DNA of 64,000 bases from positions 99,231,001 through 99,295,000 of the forward strand of contig CM074856.1 of assembly GCA_037501455.1 (NCBI GenBank). Direction: 5' to 3'. The position numbers and the translations under genes were made by a program. This document shows positions 33,390 through 44,165 of this stretch, in pieces. The notes beneath the pieces are model-generated. The model was not told where the DNA came from. It did no database searches and saw nothing but the letters and a program-made list of their open reading frames with translations. Position 1 is the stretch's first letter. The number at the start of each line of letters is the position of its first letter. This DNA is from Lantana camara. Taxonomy: Eukaryota > Streptophyta > Magnoliopsida > Lamiales > Verbenaceae.

Positions 33390-33675
33390 ATTACTTGATC
33401 ATCAAGTAATTCCAAACTTTGACTTTTGAATTCTAATTCAAATCAACTTTTAAGAGAGCTAAAATATCCAAACCCCTTTTGGATAATATTATACTTTATT
33501 TATTAATAAATAAATAGCTTATTTATCTAATTATTACTTGATCATCAAGTAATTCCAAACTTTGACTTTTGAATTCTAATTCAAATCAACTTTTAAGAGA
33601 GCTAAAATATCCAAACCCCTTTTGGATAATATTGTACTTTATTTATTAATAAATAAATAACTTATTTATCTAATT
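33390..33675 (-). repeat. 143-bp tandem duplication in copia 1 LTR
   Basis: Two units, 33390-33532 and 33533-33675, differing at only a few bases. The LTR copy at 4878-6137 has one unit, so the duplication is recent and local to this copy. Confidence 0.9.
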
Positions 33676-34996
33676 AATTAATTCGTAATTAATTAAATAG
33701 ATTATTTTTCTCCAAAATAAGACTTTCTTTTTAATTCAAAATTAATCCAAAGTCTATTAAATAATTAATACATTAATTATTTAATCACATAGATATATAT
33801 ACACGTGTGACACACGTGTCCCCAAGGACACATGTGATTCACACGTGTGGTGCCCTTTTGGCTCAATTAACTCGTTTAATCATTTCAAAGCCCCAACTCA
33901 TGTAACCAAGTTGTTGTGTGTGACCCTCTAGGTTCTCAATTCAATTAGCAGTGACCCTAATTAATTAATTCACTAATTAATTAGTCAGTCCATAGATTAA
34001 ACGACTATAGTCTAGCAACAGGTGTTTAACCCCTAGCTGAATTGGAATGTCTCGATTCGACATAACCTTTAAGTCATTGATTCATGTGAGATACAATTCT
34101 CCTACTTACTATCTCTCAACCAAGATCTAGGGTAAGGGAATAATCAGAACCCTAATAATCTCGTCTTAAAGCTAAGTGCATTTCATATCCATTTGATCTC
34201 AATCCAAGAAACTCTTTTCTTGATGTCTTGATCTACTTCCTTGGCCAAGGACTCCATATGGCATATGAATGACTTACACAATAAGAGATCATCTTGCAAA
34301 TGCAAGTGTAGGTCCTTTCTTGATTCTCATTCACTTTCATGAGTCACTTTGTGCAGCCCCAGCATAAGCCTTGAATCAGTTGTCTAAGGCGACACCCTTT
34401 AAAGCTTATACCTAAGACTACAGAGTTAACTTACAAGGTGACATGGAACCTCAAGTCTAAGGATCAATTAATCACATCAATGACTCGTGAGATATTTCCT
34501 AATCTGGAAGTTTCCATTTCCTGAAATAGAAACTTCATTTCCCATTTAGGAATCTTCTCACACGAGGCACCTCAGTGAACTTACTTATGGAAGTAAGCAC
34601 CCTCATGTATCACGCACGTATCAACTATACACTTTGCACCTCCATGAAATAAGGTGGTCCTTCTTAAGGGTGTGATCCCACAAGCAAGCCTTAGAGGAGT
34701 TAGATTGACACTCCCACTGTCTGTAGGACTCATCGGCTTGGAGTATTTTACTAATCATGACTTATGTGATAGAGGGCTCGTTTCATGAACCTTTTCACCT
34801 AAATGGTAGAGTCCTAAAGTCATCAGGATTAGGGCAGTTCTCATACATGCACAGCTAAAGTAAACGCATACCAAACAAGAGCATATAAAGAAGTGTCGCC
34901 TCAATTCGTTATTTTATTCAAAGATTGTTTGTGATCACAATAAGGAAAAGTACAAAGCGGATATACAATCGGCTTTCTAGGGCACTATTCCTAACA

Positions 34997-35698
34997 CTTC
35001 CCTGAACCTGGCGGGTGTGTTGGTCGGGGAGTCAGACGCGGGGAATCCTGTCTATGATCGGGAACAGCCTCCCGTCAGTAGCATTCTGCCATTTTCTTCA
35101 ATTTTTTTTGACTGTGCGTTGGCCTTGAACGTTGTTAGAGGTTTCAGGCCGGCAGAGGTGGTGGCGGCGGTTTGTTTAGCCGGAGAATCATCCCGTTACC
35201 CATGGTGGAATTAGGGTTTAGTGTTCTTGAATGGTGGGGATTTGGAGGGGAAGTACGATTGAGAGAGAGTTCTTGTGATTTGGGAATATAGGATTGTGGG
35301 GTGTCTGATTTGGGGAACTTAGGGTTAAAGATGAAACGGGTCGGATTGCGGGCTGGACAGCGGGTTATGGAGATGGGTCGTGAAATGGGTAGGGTGGCGG
35401 ATGTGGTGTGGTATGAGGGTAAGGCTCTGTTTGGCAAAATGGGACCCAGAACCATTGTCCGTGACCTCAGTCAAGTGTGTTCACAGTAGCAAAATGCCAT
35501 CTTCATCAGTTATTGCATTTTATCAACGATGGTTCTGCTTTTATGCCTCCCCCACACTTATCTAAATATATCAGCCACACATTCACCTGGAAAACAAGAG
35601 AAGAGAAAATTACGACGGGACAAGAAAATCGAGCAAGGAAAGAAATCGAAAAAAAAATAAAGAAACAAAAGCAAAGGGAAAGAAATATGGGTTACCTC
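34997..35698. other. Unassigned segment between a copia LTR and a Ty3 LTR
   Basis: About 700 bp with no match to the other repeats that I could see. On the minus strand it has CT-rich text, AACCCTAA words and an ATG in good plant context (35204, ACCATGGG) opening only 19 codons to 35145. This could be a fragment of a host 5' leader and first exon, or an LTR leader of an otherwise absent family. The GC-rich words at 35006-35080 slightly resemble a decayed palindrome array. No function can be assigned. Confidence 0.4.
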
Positions 35699-37037
35699 TG
35701 TAGCACCCCGGAGCGAATGGCACTACATCCCCCGCACCATAGCCCGACACGTGTAACGAAATGGGAACTTCGCACACGTACCAAGCTATAGCGAATGGGT
35801 GGCAAACAAAATCTCTCCTATGCTAGGTTGTCTAAACCTTAATACAGAGTGCACAATAAAAGCAAATAACGAATGCGGAAGCACCAGGATACAAATACGA
35901 ACATACATACTCGAAACATGAACAAGATATATCAAATATGGCGAGTCAAGTTATACAAATACTTACAAGTTCGAATTAAAAACATAACTTATATATATAT
36001 ATTATCAAATTAAATTTATATTAGCATATACATAATTCCCAAAAGCTTAAAAGTGTAAAATAACTAAGTGAAATGCATGAGACTCGCTACAAACTCCAAG
36101 ACTCGAAAGAGAACCACCGCCTAGCACAAACTCTCCAACTGGGTATCTGTAACTCAAAGAACAAAAGAGGAAAAGAAAACAACGAGGAGGGGTCAGTCCT
36201 AAAGACTGGTGAGGGGGCTAACACACGCACACGTACATATACGTAAGAGCATAGCATATTTAAAATTAAAGAGTTCATGAACCGGGGCTTGGTTTTTGCA
36301 TTCTAAAACATTTTTACCCATGATAATACATATAAAGAAAGAAATTTGAGGCCGAAGGCCAAAATCAACCAATTTTAGAATTTAAAAGTCCACTCCCGTT
36401 TCACAAACCATAAGCAGAGGCAAAACATACAACTCGGTGAGCACGAGTTCTCCCAACCAACCTACTTCATATCATAAGCGAAAATGCAAAGGTAAAGCAA
36501 AGTGCATAAATCAATCCAACCTTCTCCGATTGGGTATGAGGATGCGCATCCTCAACCCCGACTCTCGGTAAAATAACTGAGTCAGGGGATCCCCCCCGCT
36601 CCTTCAACGGGGTTACCATCGGCACAAGAAGACTCGCCTTCCCCTCGACCTCCCGAGGTTGGGCTAAGTCTCCCTTTTGTGGAGTTGTGTTGATGAGAGA
36701 GCTCGGCGACCCCATGGTCGACCCGAGATCACATACCACTTCTCCGGGGCCCATTGCATAACTTAAAAGGCATAACTTAAACGGCATAATTTTCATGAAG
36801 CTTATCTTTCAAGAGGCAAATCTCGCTTACACACACACTCTTATCAAAGCTTTTCAAAGTAGATGAAAATAGAGCTTATATACGTATAAAAACATTTTTT
36901 AAAGTCATATGACAAACGAGACAAATCCCACAAAATACATTTCAAACACGTACCTATATGTATATATATATATAAGTCGCACGCGGGCTTAAAATTCATG
37001 TAGGGTTGTAGGTCATATTAACTAAAAGAAAGAAAAC
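35699..37037 (-). repeat. Ty3 LTR family A-like, 3' part (minus strand)
   Basis: On the minus strand it ends CGCTCCGGGGTGCTACA at 35699. It matches family A back to the TTTCTTT...GTAGGTC block, then stops at about 37037. No primer site lies to its left. Confidence 0.85.
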
Positions 37038-40000
37038 GTTAGCGAGCAGTCCCTCGGGCGGAATGTTGGGGGATATTCTCGAGACCTCGAACCGAGTCGA
37101 ATAGTATCAACCTCGCCACCTGAGACCCACTGAATCGACGGTGACGGGAAGCAACAGCGGCGCAGATGGCGGCGCTGGTTTCCGGCAAAATTTTCCGATG
37201 AATATCATATGCATTTCGAAGAGCTCGACATGGGTAAGCCATTGTATTTTACGGTTTCGAATTTCGTTTAGCGGTTTGGGAGAAATCGCTATTTGAAGGT
37301 TTTCTAGGTTTCGTATTCTTAGATCTGAAATTGGGGACAAACGACTTAGAATTTTTAGGAATTGATGGGAGATTCAGAATGAGCATGAGGAATACATTCG
37401 GGACTGATTTTTCGGGATTTTTCTGGCGACATTCGGCAGTGGCCTAGCGGCGGCCGACGGCTTTTCCGGCAGCTATAGTGGCGGCGTTCCAGTGACTTTC
37501 AGGCAAAATGTTCACCTCGTTACGGTGAGTTCAATGCCGTATCCCGTTCGTAATTTGGATACTTGGTTAATTTATTACGAATTATTTTGTGCTTCTTGAA
37601 TTATTGGAATTTATCGTTTAATTGTCGTTTTGATTGTTTTTCGTGCCAATATGACTTCGTTGAGCTAGAATATGCTTGCATACATGTTAATGGATATATT
37701 TGATATTCGATATGAATCCGGTTGCCCTTTTTGAAAGGATGGTATGTTCGTTTAGTGCCGAATGTATACGAATTGGTAACTTCGATATACGAATTCTTCC
37801 TAAACTTGGTTTGTTTGTGAATAGCCTCTATTTTCATGTTGGTAGATGCTCAATGATGATTATTATGCTTGTAATAATTAGTTCTTACTTGTACAAATTT
37901 TGTAAATGCTCAACGTATAATTTATTCTATAAAATGATAGTTTTTCGTATTCTTTGAATTATTGGAAGCATGCTTGTATGCCTAAATGAAACTAAGTCAA
38001 TTCTTGGAATTGATATCTAATCGATATGTGGGGTTGTGTGAAATTTCTGGTTGGAGAGATGTATGTTTAATATATGAATTCGTATTGGAATGTTGATATT
38101 AGGATTCAAACCTTAATAGATCAAACCATGTCGAATTGTTTATTTGAATGGTGTGCATAAGTGTTGAATTCTTGTTTGCTTAATTGTATAGGGGGTGCTT
38201 GTGTAATGTTGCTAGAAACCATAAGGAGTATTCATGTTATTACTTACAAAGTAAAGAATTGCTTATGCGATGTTTATGTAATTTTTCTAAACCTTTATGA
38301 ATTGCTTAGGGGATGTTTGTGTAATTTTTCTAAACCTTTGTGAATCCTATAGTGGGTGTACTTGTAATATTCATGAAACCTTGAATGAGTGTAATTCTTA
38401 ATATTATATTCCAAAGCATGTTATGAATTCATAAAGTATGATACAAATGAATCAAGAATATGTCAATTACCTTGGAAGCATGACTTTATGTGATTAAATG
38501 TATACCTTATTGGTATAGAGCATGACGAATGTATGTAAGAACGTTACATAAACTTATCCATGACTAAGATTATGATCTCTTATGCATAATACTTAAATTA
38601 ATTGTTAAAGTATGACTTGTAATTGCTATCTTTAGAATCTTGCAAACTTCACATACATTTAAATGCTCGAATTGACCTTATCTATACATGTCACTACAAG
38701 GCATGAGCTTCTTATTTGAATTGATTGGTCTTGGCTAGATTTTGATGGATTCTTATGATGTAAATATGCAAAGTATGAAATTATCCTTGTTATAATTGAA
38801 ATCTTATGAACCTTGGACATGCTTGATTAATAATGTGAGTATGCTTGTTGTTGTTTAGCTAATTGTTTACGTTATCATCATAAGTGTCTTGCAACTCTCA
38901 CTTCAAATGCTGATACTCTCTTAAGCTATGCATTTTTACGAACTTGTATGCAACTTATGTTATGCTTGGAATCATGTTTCTACATGTGATATCTTTAATA
39001 CCTTGATTAAGTGCTTAAAGCTTACTTGCTAATGTGCATTCAATCAACGTGATGTCTTATGTAAATTAGACTCGTATATACTAATTATATATGTTTGATA
39101 ATTGTTAAGATTATAAATACGTGTTCCTTGATCTTCCATGATTTATGTAATTATGTTTATCTATGACTTCTTGTGCATCTCTATGCTCTATTTGGCGCCA
39201 TGACATATCATGATACACAAATTAGAACCATCCTTGCATGCATGTATCTCATGTTAAGCATTCTACTTCACCGTACATCGTATTAAGTGGTCTTCTGGGT
39301 TAAGTCTTAATTGTGGAGTATGTGTGTATGTCTTGTTAGGTGGTGAGCCACAGGAGGTCAAGTGCTTGTTGTTCGTTTGGTCAACTTCTTGGTAACTTCG
39401 GTCCAGGTGTGGAGTTATGTATAAATGTTTTCAAACTGTGGACAATATGATATAGACTTCATGACTTGTTTTCAATATCCGTTTTCAAAACTATATATAG
39501 CCTATATATGCCGGATTTTGGGAGCTTGGCTCGTTATACCTATTTAGTTGCTTATTGGAAACGGTTTGCAAGTATAATATGAATCTTGGTATACGGGATA
39601 GGTACCCGAAATGTTTGTTTTTGAAAAGGACATATATATATGTATGGTTGTACATTGTGTAGCGAGATTATGTAGGTCCGTGTGACGTAAGTTGCATAGA
39701 GGATTAGACCTTGCAGGGACGTTTCCTTGGTTTTCTTTTGTTATAGCGCTCGGGGACGGAGTAGGTGGTGATACCGGGAAAGAAAGGCCTGACGGTCGAT
39801 CCCTTACGAAGTTCCTATTTTAGACAAGTTTACTAAGGCTCCAGGGAGGATTCGGGGTTGAGGTTTTCTGAGGGGAAGGTCGGTTTCGTGGACCCACTTC
39901 TTCATCTTTGTTTGGATGTTCGGGGTGCTTACCCTCGGCATCAACGATGTGATGGTTGGATTGGTATGATTTGACTTTGGTTCGGGGAGTTTGGTTGTAG

Positions 40001-40537
40001 TGCTCGTTCTCACCGAGCCAGTTTGTTGTACTTTGTGACCCGTTGTTTTGAAAACCCTTGCATTGATTTTGAAAAGTTAAACGGATCATGAACGCCTTCG
40101 ATATAGCATGCATTGTACCCTTTATTATATTCCTTATATTATATCCTCACCGGTTCCTTTTGAACTGACTCTTCAACCTTTGTATTGTCTGTAGGTTTTT
40201 TGGAGTCTTGCTAGGCGGTGTGTCGTAGAGTCTTGGCTCGTAGAAGTTGTGTCGAGTCTGTATTTACTTTATGTTGACGTTTGAGTATATTATGATTGTT
40301 CTTCGCGTTTGTTGGCCTTGCTGGGCTTTATGTTTATGTTAATAACATTATATTCTTGTATGAATTCCATTTATGAAATTGTACAGGTTGGGATCGTGAT
40401 GATCCAAAGATATTTGGATATATTAATTATCGGGACAGGTGCTTAGGTAGTTGAATCCGTATTTATGATTTTGTTTCAGGACAGGTGCCTAGGAAGTGGA
40501 AACCGTGTTTATATTATTTCTTGTCGGGACAGGTTAC
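37038..40537 (+). repeat. Ty3 LTR family F (plus strand), both ends missing
   Basis: Non-coding for 3.5 kb. The layout of the other Ty3 LTRs is seen: GC-rich leader with GCGGCG words, donor-like TTACG|GTGAGT (37524), long AT-rich part, a CCCGACGGT-like block near 39780, then the 'ctcaccggttccttttgaactgactc' and GCTAGGCGGTG blocks that precede LTR ends. A GGGACAGGTGCTTAGG-type phrase is repeated near 40431, 40480 and 40525. It is cut at its right end by copia element 2. No clear palindrome array is present. Confidence 0.7.
37518..37530 (+). other. Putative splice donor in LTR F
   Basis: TTACG|GTGAGT, exon end 37524. Confidence 0.45.
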
Positions 40538-41716
40538 TGTTAGGAATAGTGCCCTGAAAGGCGATGTAATAGTTAGCTTTGTTACTTTCCTTTTGTAAAT
40601 CACAGAAAATCTTTGAAGAATACGAATTGAGGCAAAACTTCTTTATATGGTCTTATTTGATTGTGTGTTTCATTTTGACTGCGCATGTATAAGAACTCCC
40701 CTAATCAATATGACTTATAGGACTCAACCATTTAGGTGAAGTGGTTCATGAGACGAGCCCTATATCACATAAGTCATGATTAGAAATCACTCCAAGCTGA
40801 TGAGTCCAAAAGATAGTAGGAGTGTCAACCTGACTCGTTCGAGGCTTGCTCGTGTGATCACGCCCTTAAGAAGGACCACCTTGTTTCATGGGGTGCAAAG
40901 TGTATAGTTGATACGTGCGTGATACATAGGGGTGCCTACTTATTCTAAGTAGGTACACTGAGGTGTCCCGTCTGAGAAGATTCCTAAATGGGAAAGGAAG
41001 TTTCTATATCTGGAAATAGAAACTTCCAGATTAGGAAATATCTCACGAGTCATTGATGTGATTAAGTGATCCTTAAACTTGAGGTTCCATTGATACTTTA
41101 TGAGCTAATTCCGTAGTCTAAGGTGTGAGCTTTAAAGGGAGTCGCCTTAGATAACTGATTTAAGGCTTATGCTGGGGCTGCACAAGTGGCACATAAAAGT
41201 ATATGAGAATCAATAAAGGACCTACGATTGTATTAGCAAGATGATGATCTCTTATTGTGTAAGTCATTCGTATGCCATCTAGGAGTCCTTGGCCAAGACA
41301 TCAAGAAAGAGTTTCTTGGATTGAGATCAAATGGATATGAAATGCACTTAGCATTAAGATCAAGATTATTAGGGTTCTAATTATTCCCTTGCCCTAGATC
41401 TTGATTGAGAGATGGGACGTAGGGGGATTGTACCTCACATATGTCAATGACTTACAGGTTCTATCGAATCGAGACATTCTTATTCAGCTAGGGGTCAAAC
41501 ACCTATTGCTAGACTATGGTCGTTTGATCGAAGGAGCTTTTGGAAATCAAGCCACGTGAAGGGCGTTCTTGGGCGGCTAGAACGTGTTAAGAAAGCTTCT
41601 AATTAAATGAGTTTCTTGATCTGTACGAATTTGGGAATAGGAACTACAAGATTCGATCCTTGCTTAGTTGGGAAAATTTTAAATTTCCGCTGCGTTTCCC
41701 TTGTGTTTTCCCAACA
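40538..41716 (+). repeat. Copia 2 5' LTR, shortened (1179 bp)
   Basis: Starts TGTTAGGAATAGTGCCC and ends TTTTCCCAACA. Compared with the 2064-bp LTR of element 1 about 0.85 kb is missing near 41525-41545, removing the TATA box and core palindrome. The donor site is also changed (AATTAAATGAGT). This LTR probably cannot drive transcription. Confidence 0.92.
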
Positions 41717-42093
41717 AGTGGTATCAGAGCCACCTTGCAAGGCCTATTTCTGGTTCGTCTCAATTATTCTGAATTTGGTAGAAATTCTTAGGCTTAGATG
41801 CGAATTGAGTATTCTTGAGTTCTTTTAGAAAGCCTGAAATACGAAACTGTATTTTTCCCAAAGTTTCTGAAAAACATTTTAAAAAACTTGATTGAAATTA
41901 TTTTGGATTAAATATATTTAAATCGTGTTTTAATCTTGGATTAATTTGGTTTTGAAAACTGAAAAATACGGAACACGAAATTGCATTACAAATCGAAACA
42001 CGAGGCTTTGGCATGCTAAGGAGTCGCACGCCCAGCCCCGCCTAGACATCGCCGCACGATGCCGGGCATACGCCTGGCGCATGCCGACAGCCC

Positions 42094-42342
42094 CTCCCGC
42101 AACCGGGCGGGAGTAGTCCCTGCCGCTCTTAGGTGCGTCCGCCCAGCGACTCCCGCATCCGCGTGGGAGTCCTCGCTCGTCACCTCCCGTATCCGCGCGG
42201 GAGCCTCCTGTTGCCAGCCTGCCTGCCCTCCCAGGTGTGCGCGAACTTCGCTGGCGTGAGCGACGCGTGCAGTCCGCCTAGGCTGGCAAGCGAGCGTGGT
42301 CCGGGCCTCGTTTTGGGGCGATGTCCCGCATCCACGCGGGAG
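42094..42342. repeat. Copia 2 leader hairpin array (CTCCCGCATCCGCGCGGGAG type)
   Basis: Units at 42094-42113, 42150-42169, 42184-42203 and 42323-42342. Arms are CTCCCGC and GCGGGAG, with occasional changes, separated by 6 nt. Confidence 0.92.
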
Positions 42343-42510
42343 CCTCCTGTTGCCAGCCTGCCTGCCCGCCCAGGTGTGCGTGAACTTCGCGCGCGAGAAG
42401 GCGTGCGCGCTGTGCCCACGTGCCGGCAGCCTTGCTGCTGGAGTGCGCGACTGTGCAGTCCTCCTAGGCTGGCAAGCGAGCATGGTCCGGGCCTTGTTTC
42501 GGGGCGATGT
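42184..42510 (+). repeat. Tandem duplication in copia 2 leader, 139-bp offset
   Basis: The segment from the third hairpin through GGGAGCCTCCTGTTGCCAGC to GGGGCGATGT is repeated from the fourth hairpin. The second unit has about 47 extra bp, so the offset grows from 139 to 186. Confidence 0.85.
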
Positions 42511-43655
42511 TGGTTTCGTATTTTGGTTCGATCCAATCCCAATTCGTTTTTCTTATTAAAATTTGTTTTATTAAAATTAAAATTATGTTTGTAATAATTG
42601 TTTAAATTGGGATTTTGAGAAATTAAAGCGATTTAAATTTTGGGAAAAATTACAAACTTTATTTTCTAAAAATTTTGAACGAATAAAATTAATAATTTTT
42701 TTGAAATTAATTGAAATTTTATTAGTTTATTGTTTTTTGGGTTTTATAGAAAAGGCTCTTGAACAAGAATTGCATCTATGTCGTGTTTTAAGCCATTAGG
42801 GCTTAAGGCGAGAATTTTAATTGATTGATTAAATTTAAATTCTTGCAATTTGTGCATGTTAGGTGATCATGGGTTTAGTCTTATGTATCTTTTAATTTAT
42901 GCACATGGATGGTCTAAATTGGGGTTGGAGCCCCATAGTTGCGTTTTTCAAATGGGGTCGGTGCCTCAATTATGTGCCTATTGTTATGTGTTTATTGTGT
43001 GGCTTTTCATATTACTGTTTTTGAGGCCGGGGTATGCCCCGTGTAATTGTCTAAGGCCAATATGAAGATTGAGCCTTATTACTTTATGTCTTTTTCTTTT
43101 TTATTGTAATTTGAGAGTAGAGATAGGTGGTGAGGTCTTTTTATTTCATTTTAGAGACAATGCGCCCATGGAGTAAGATGGATCCACACAACAAGTAACA
43201 AGATGGAGGCCATAAGTGAAGACCTCTCAAAGTGTTAGAGAGGATTTCTATTATTGTAATAGATAGGGCATCGTTTTATTTCCAATTCCCTTATGTGATT
43301 TAAATTATTTTATGTGGCATGTATGTTAGAACTTGTGATTGTGGAGTGGCTCCCACATATCACGCATAAGATAGGTAGAACCCATGATCACCACATGTTA
43401 GTATCATGCTAGGACATGTTATCTGCTAAGTGCTTGTGTGATATGCATTTAAGTTGTACTTGCATTAATCAAGACTAATTAAATTGGATAACATATATGT
43501 TGGTGAGGTCGAACCGGACAACTCTCGTAAAAATTCCCATTAAATATTAAGCTAATTTTCGAAAATTGGTGTTTAGTTCGAGGTGCAAACTTTGAATTAA
43601 ATTCCTAGCATTCCATCAATAGGATTTAAGTTTAATAGGGGAAGCTAGATGCTGG

Positions 43656-43959
43656 CCACGAGTCGTGGGGTGTCTATGTGAAACCTATTAGTTCTTAGTT
43701 TCCTAATTGATCTTGAATGATCAATATTTTGTGATCAATTTTAGCAAGGGCGATGGCGCGAGTCATGGGTTCGTTCGAACTACGTTTTGATCATGATCTT
43801 ATGATTGATGGGTCTAGATTAAATATGGATGTCGCACGAGTCGTGGGTCCATATTGAAAGATAGGTGATGCAAAAAACATTACTAAGAATTCCACAGTGT
43901 TGGAATTGGTAAGATGTACCTACCTTAGGCTTAATTGTGAATGGCCACGAGTCGTGGGT
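43656..43959 (+). repeat. Four leader copies of the CACGAGTCGTGGG motif
   Basis: At 43656-43670, 43756-43770, 43833-43848 and 43943-43959, about 80-110 bp apart. They correspond one for one to the four in element 1. Confidence 0.92.
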
Positions 43960-44111
43960 TCAAGGTTAAGTGCTTAAGATCTTAGTACCCATTGGGATAG
44001 CAAGCATCCTCTAAGATCTTTGGGAATTATAGATCTTTCAAAAACAGTGGGAGCTACATAGATTAAAGACCTAATCTCATGTATATCATTATTATTCAGC
44101 ATGCTCACTAG

Positions 44112-44133
44112 TTCTCTGTTTTTCCATTTAGGT
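44112..44133 (+). other. Putative splice acceptor upstream of copia gag
   Basis: TTCTCTGTTTTTCCATTTAG|GT, with AG at 44130-44131. In element 1 the same place reads TTTAA. Confidence 0.5.
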
Positions 44134-44165
44134 CGTAGATTCTGTGATTCTCTATGTGTTTTGAA

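Larger units (their letters stand above)
27526..34996 (-). mobile_element. Ty1/copia element 1 (Tork/Angela-like), 5' LTR to RNase H, 3' end missing
   Basis: Minus-strand order: 5' LTR (34996-32933), Met-tRNA primer site, 2.3 kb leader, gag-protease, integrase, reverse transcriptase (YVDD), and the start of RNase H, cut at about 27527 after an SRFQSD block. The gene order integrase before reverse transcriptase defines Ty1/copia. The clade call rests on the YKARLVAKGFTQ and IWQMDVKTAFLNG wording and is moderate. The 3' part and 3' LTR are replaced by LTR G. Confidence 0.9.
32933..34996 (-). repeat. Copia 1 5' LTR (2064 bp)
   Basis: On the minus strand it begins TGTTAGGAATAGTGCCC at 34996 and ends TTTGTCCAACA at 32933. 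It has the TATA plus 18-bp palindrome core promoter (33302-33327) and donor-like AA|GTAAGT at 33039. A 143-bp tandem duplication (33390-33532 and 33533-33675) is unique to this copy. Confidence 0.93.
41717..44165 (+). other. Copia 2 untranslated leader with primer site and repeat arrays
   Basis: Non-coding. The primer site TGGTATCAGAGCC starts at 41719. A GC-rich island (42020-42510) has four hairpins and a tandem duplication, and four CGAGTCGTGGG motifs lie at 43656-43959. An acceptor-like tract TTTTTCCATTTAG ends at 44131, 34 nt before the gag ATG. Open frames in the GC-rich island are chance. Confidence 0.88.

Noticed and set aside
35144..35455. 103-codon minus-strand frame as a protein gene
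   Set aside because: Pro/Ser/Asn-rich low-complexity text resembling a leader; the ATG in good context is near its end and opens only 19 codons.
42016..42594. Open frames of 120-155 codons on both strands
   Set aside because: Same cause as in element 1: GC-rich leader island with hairpins and a tandem duplication.
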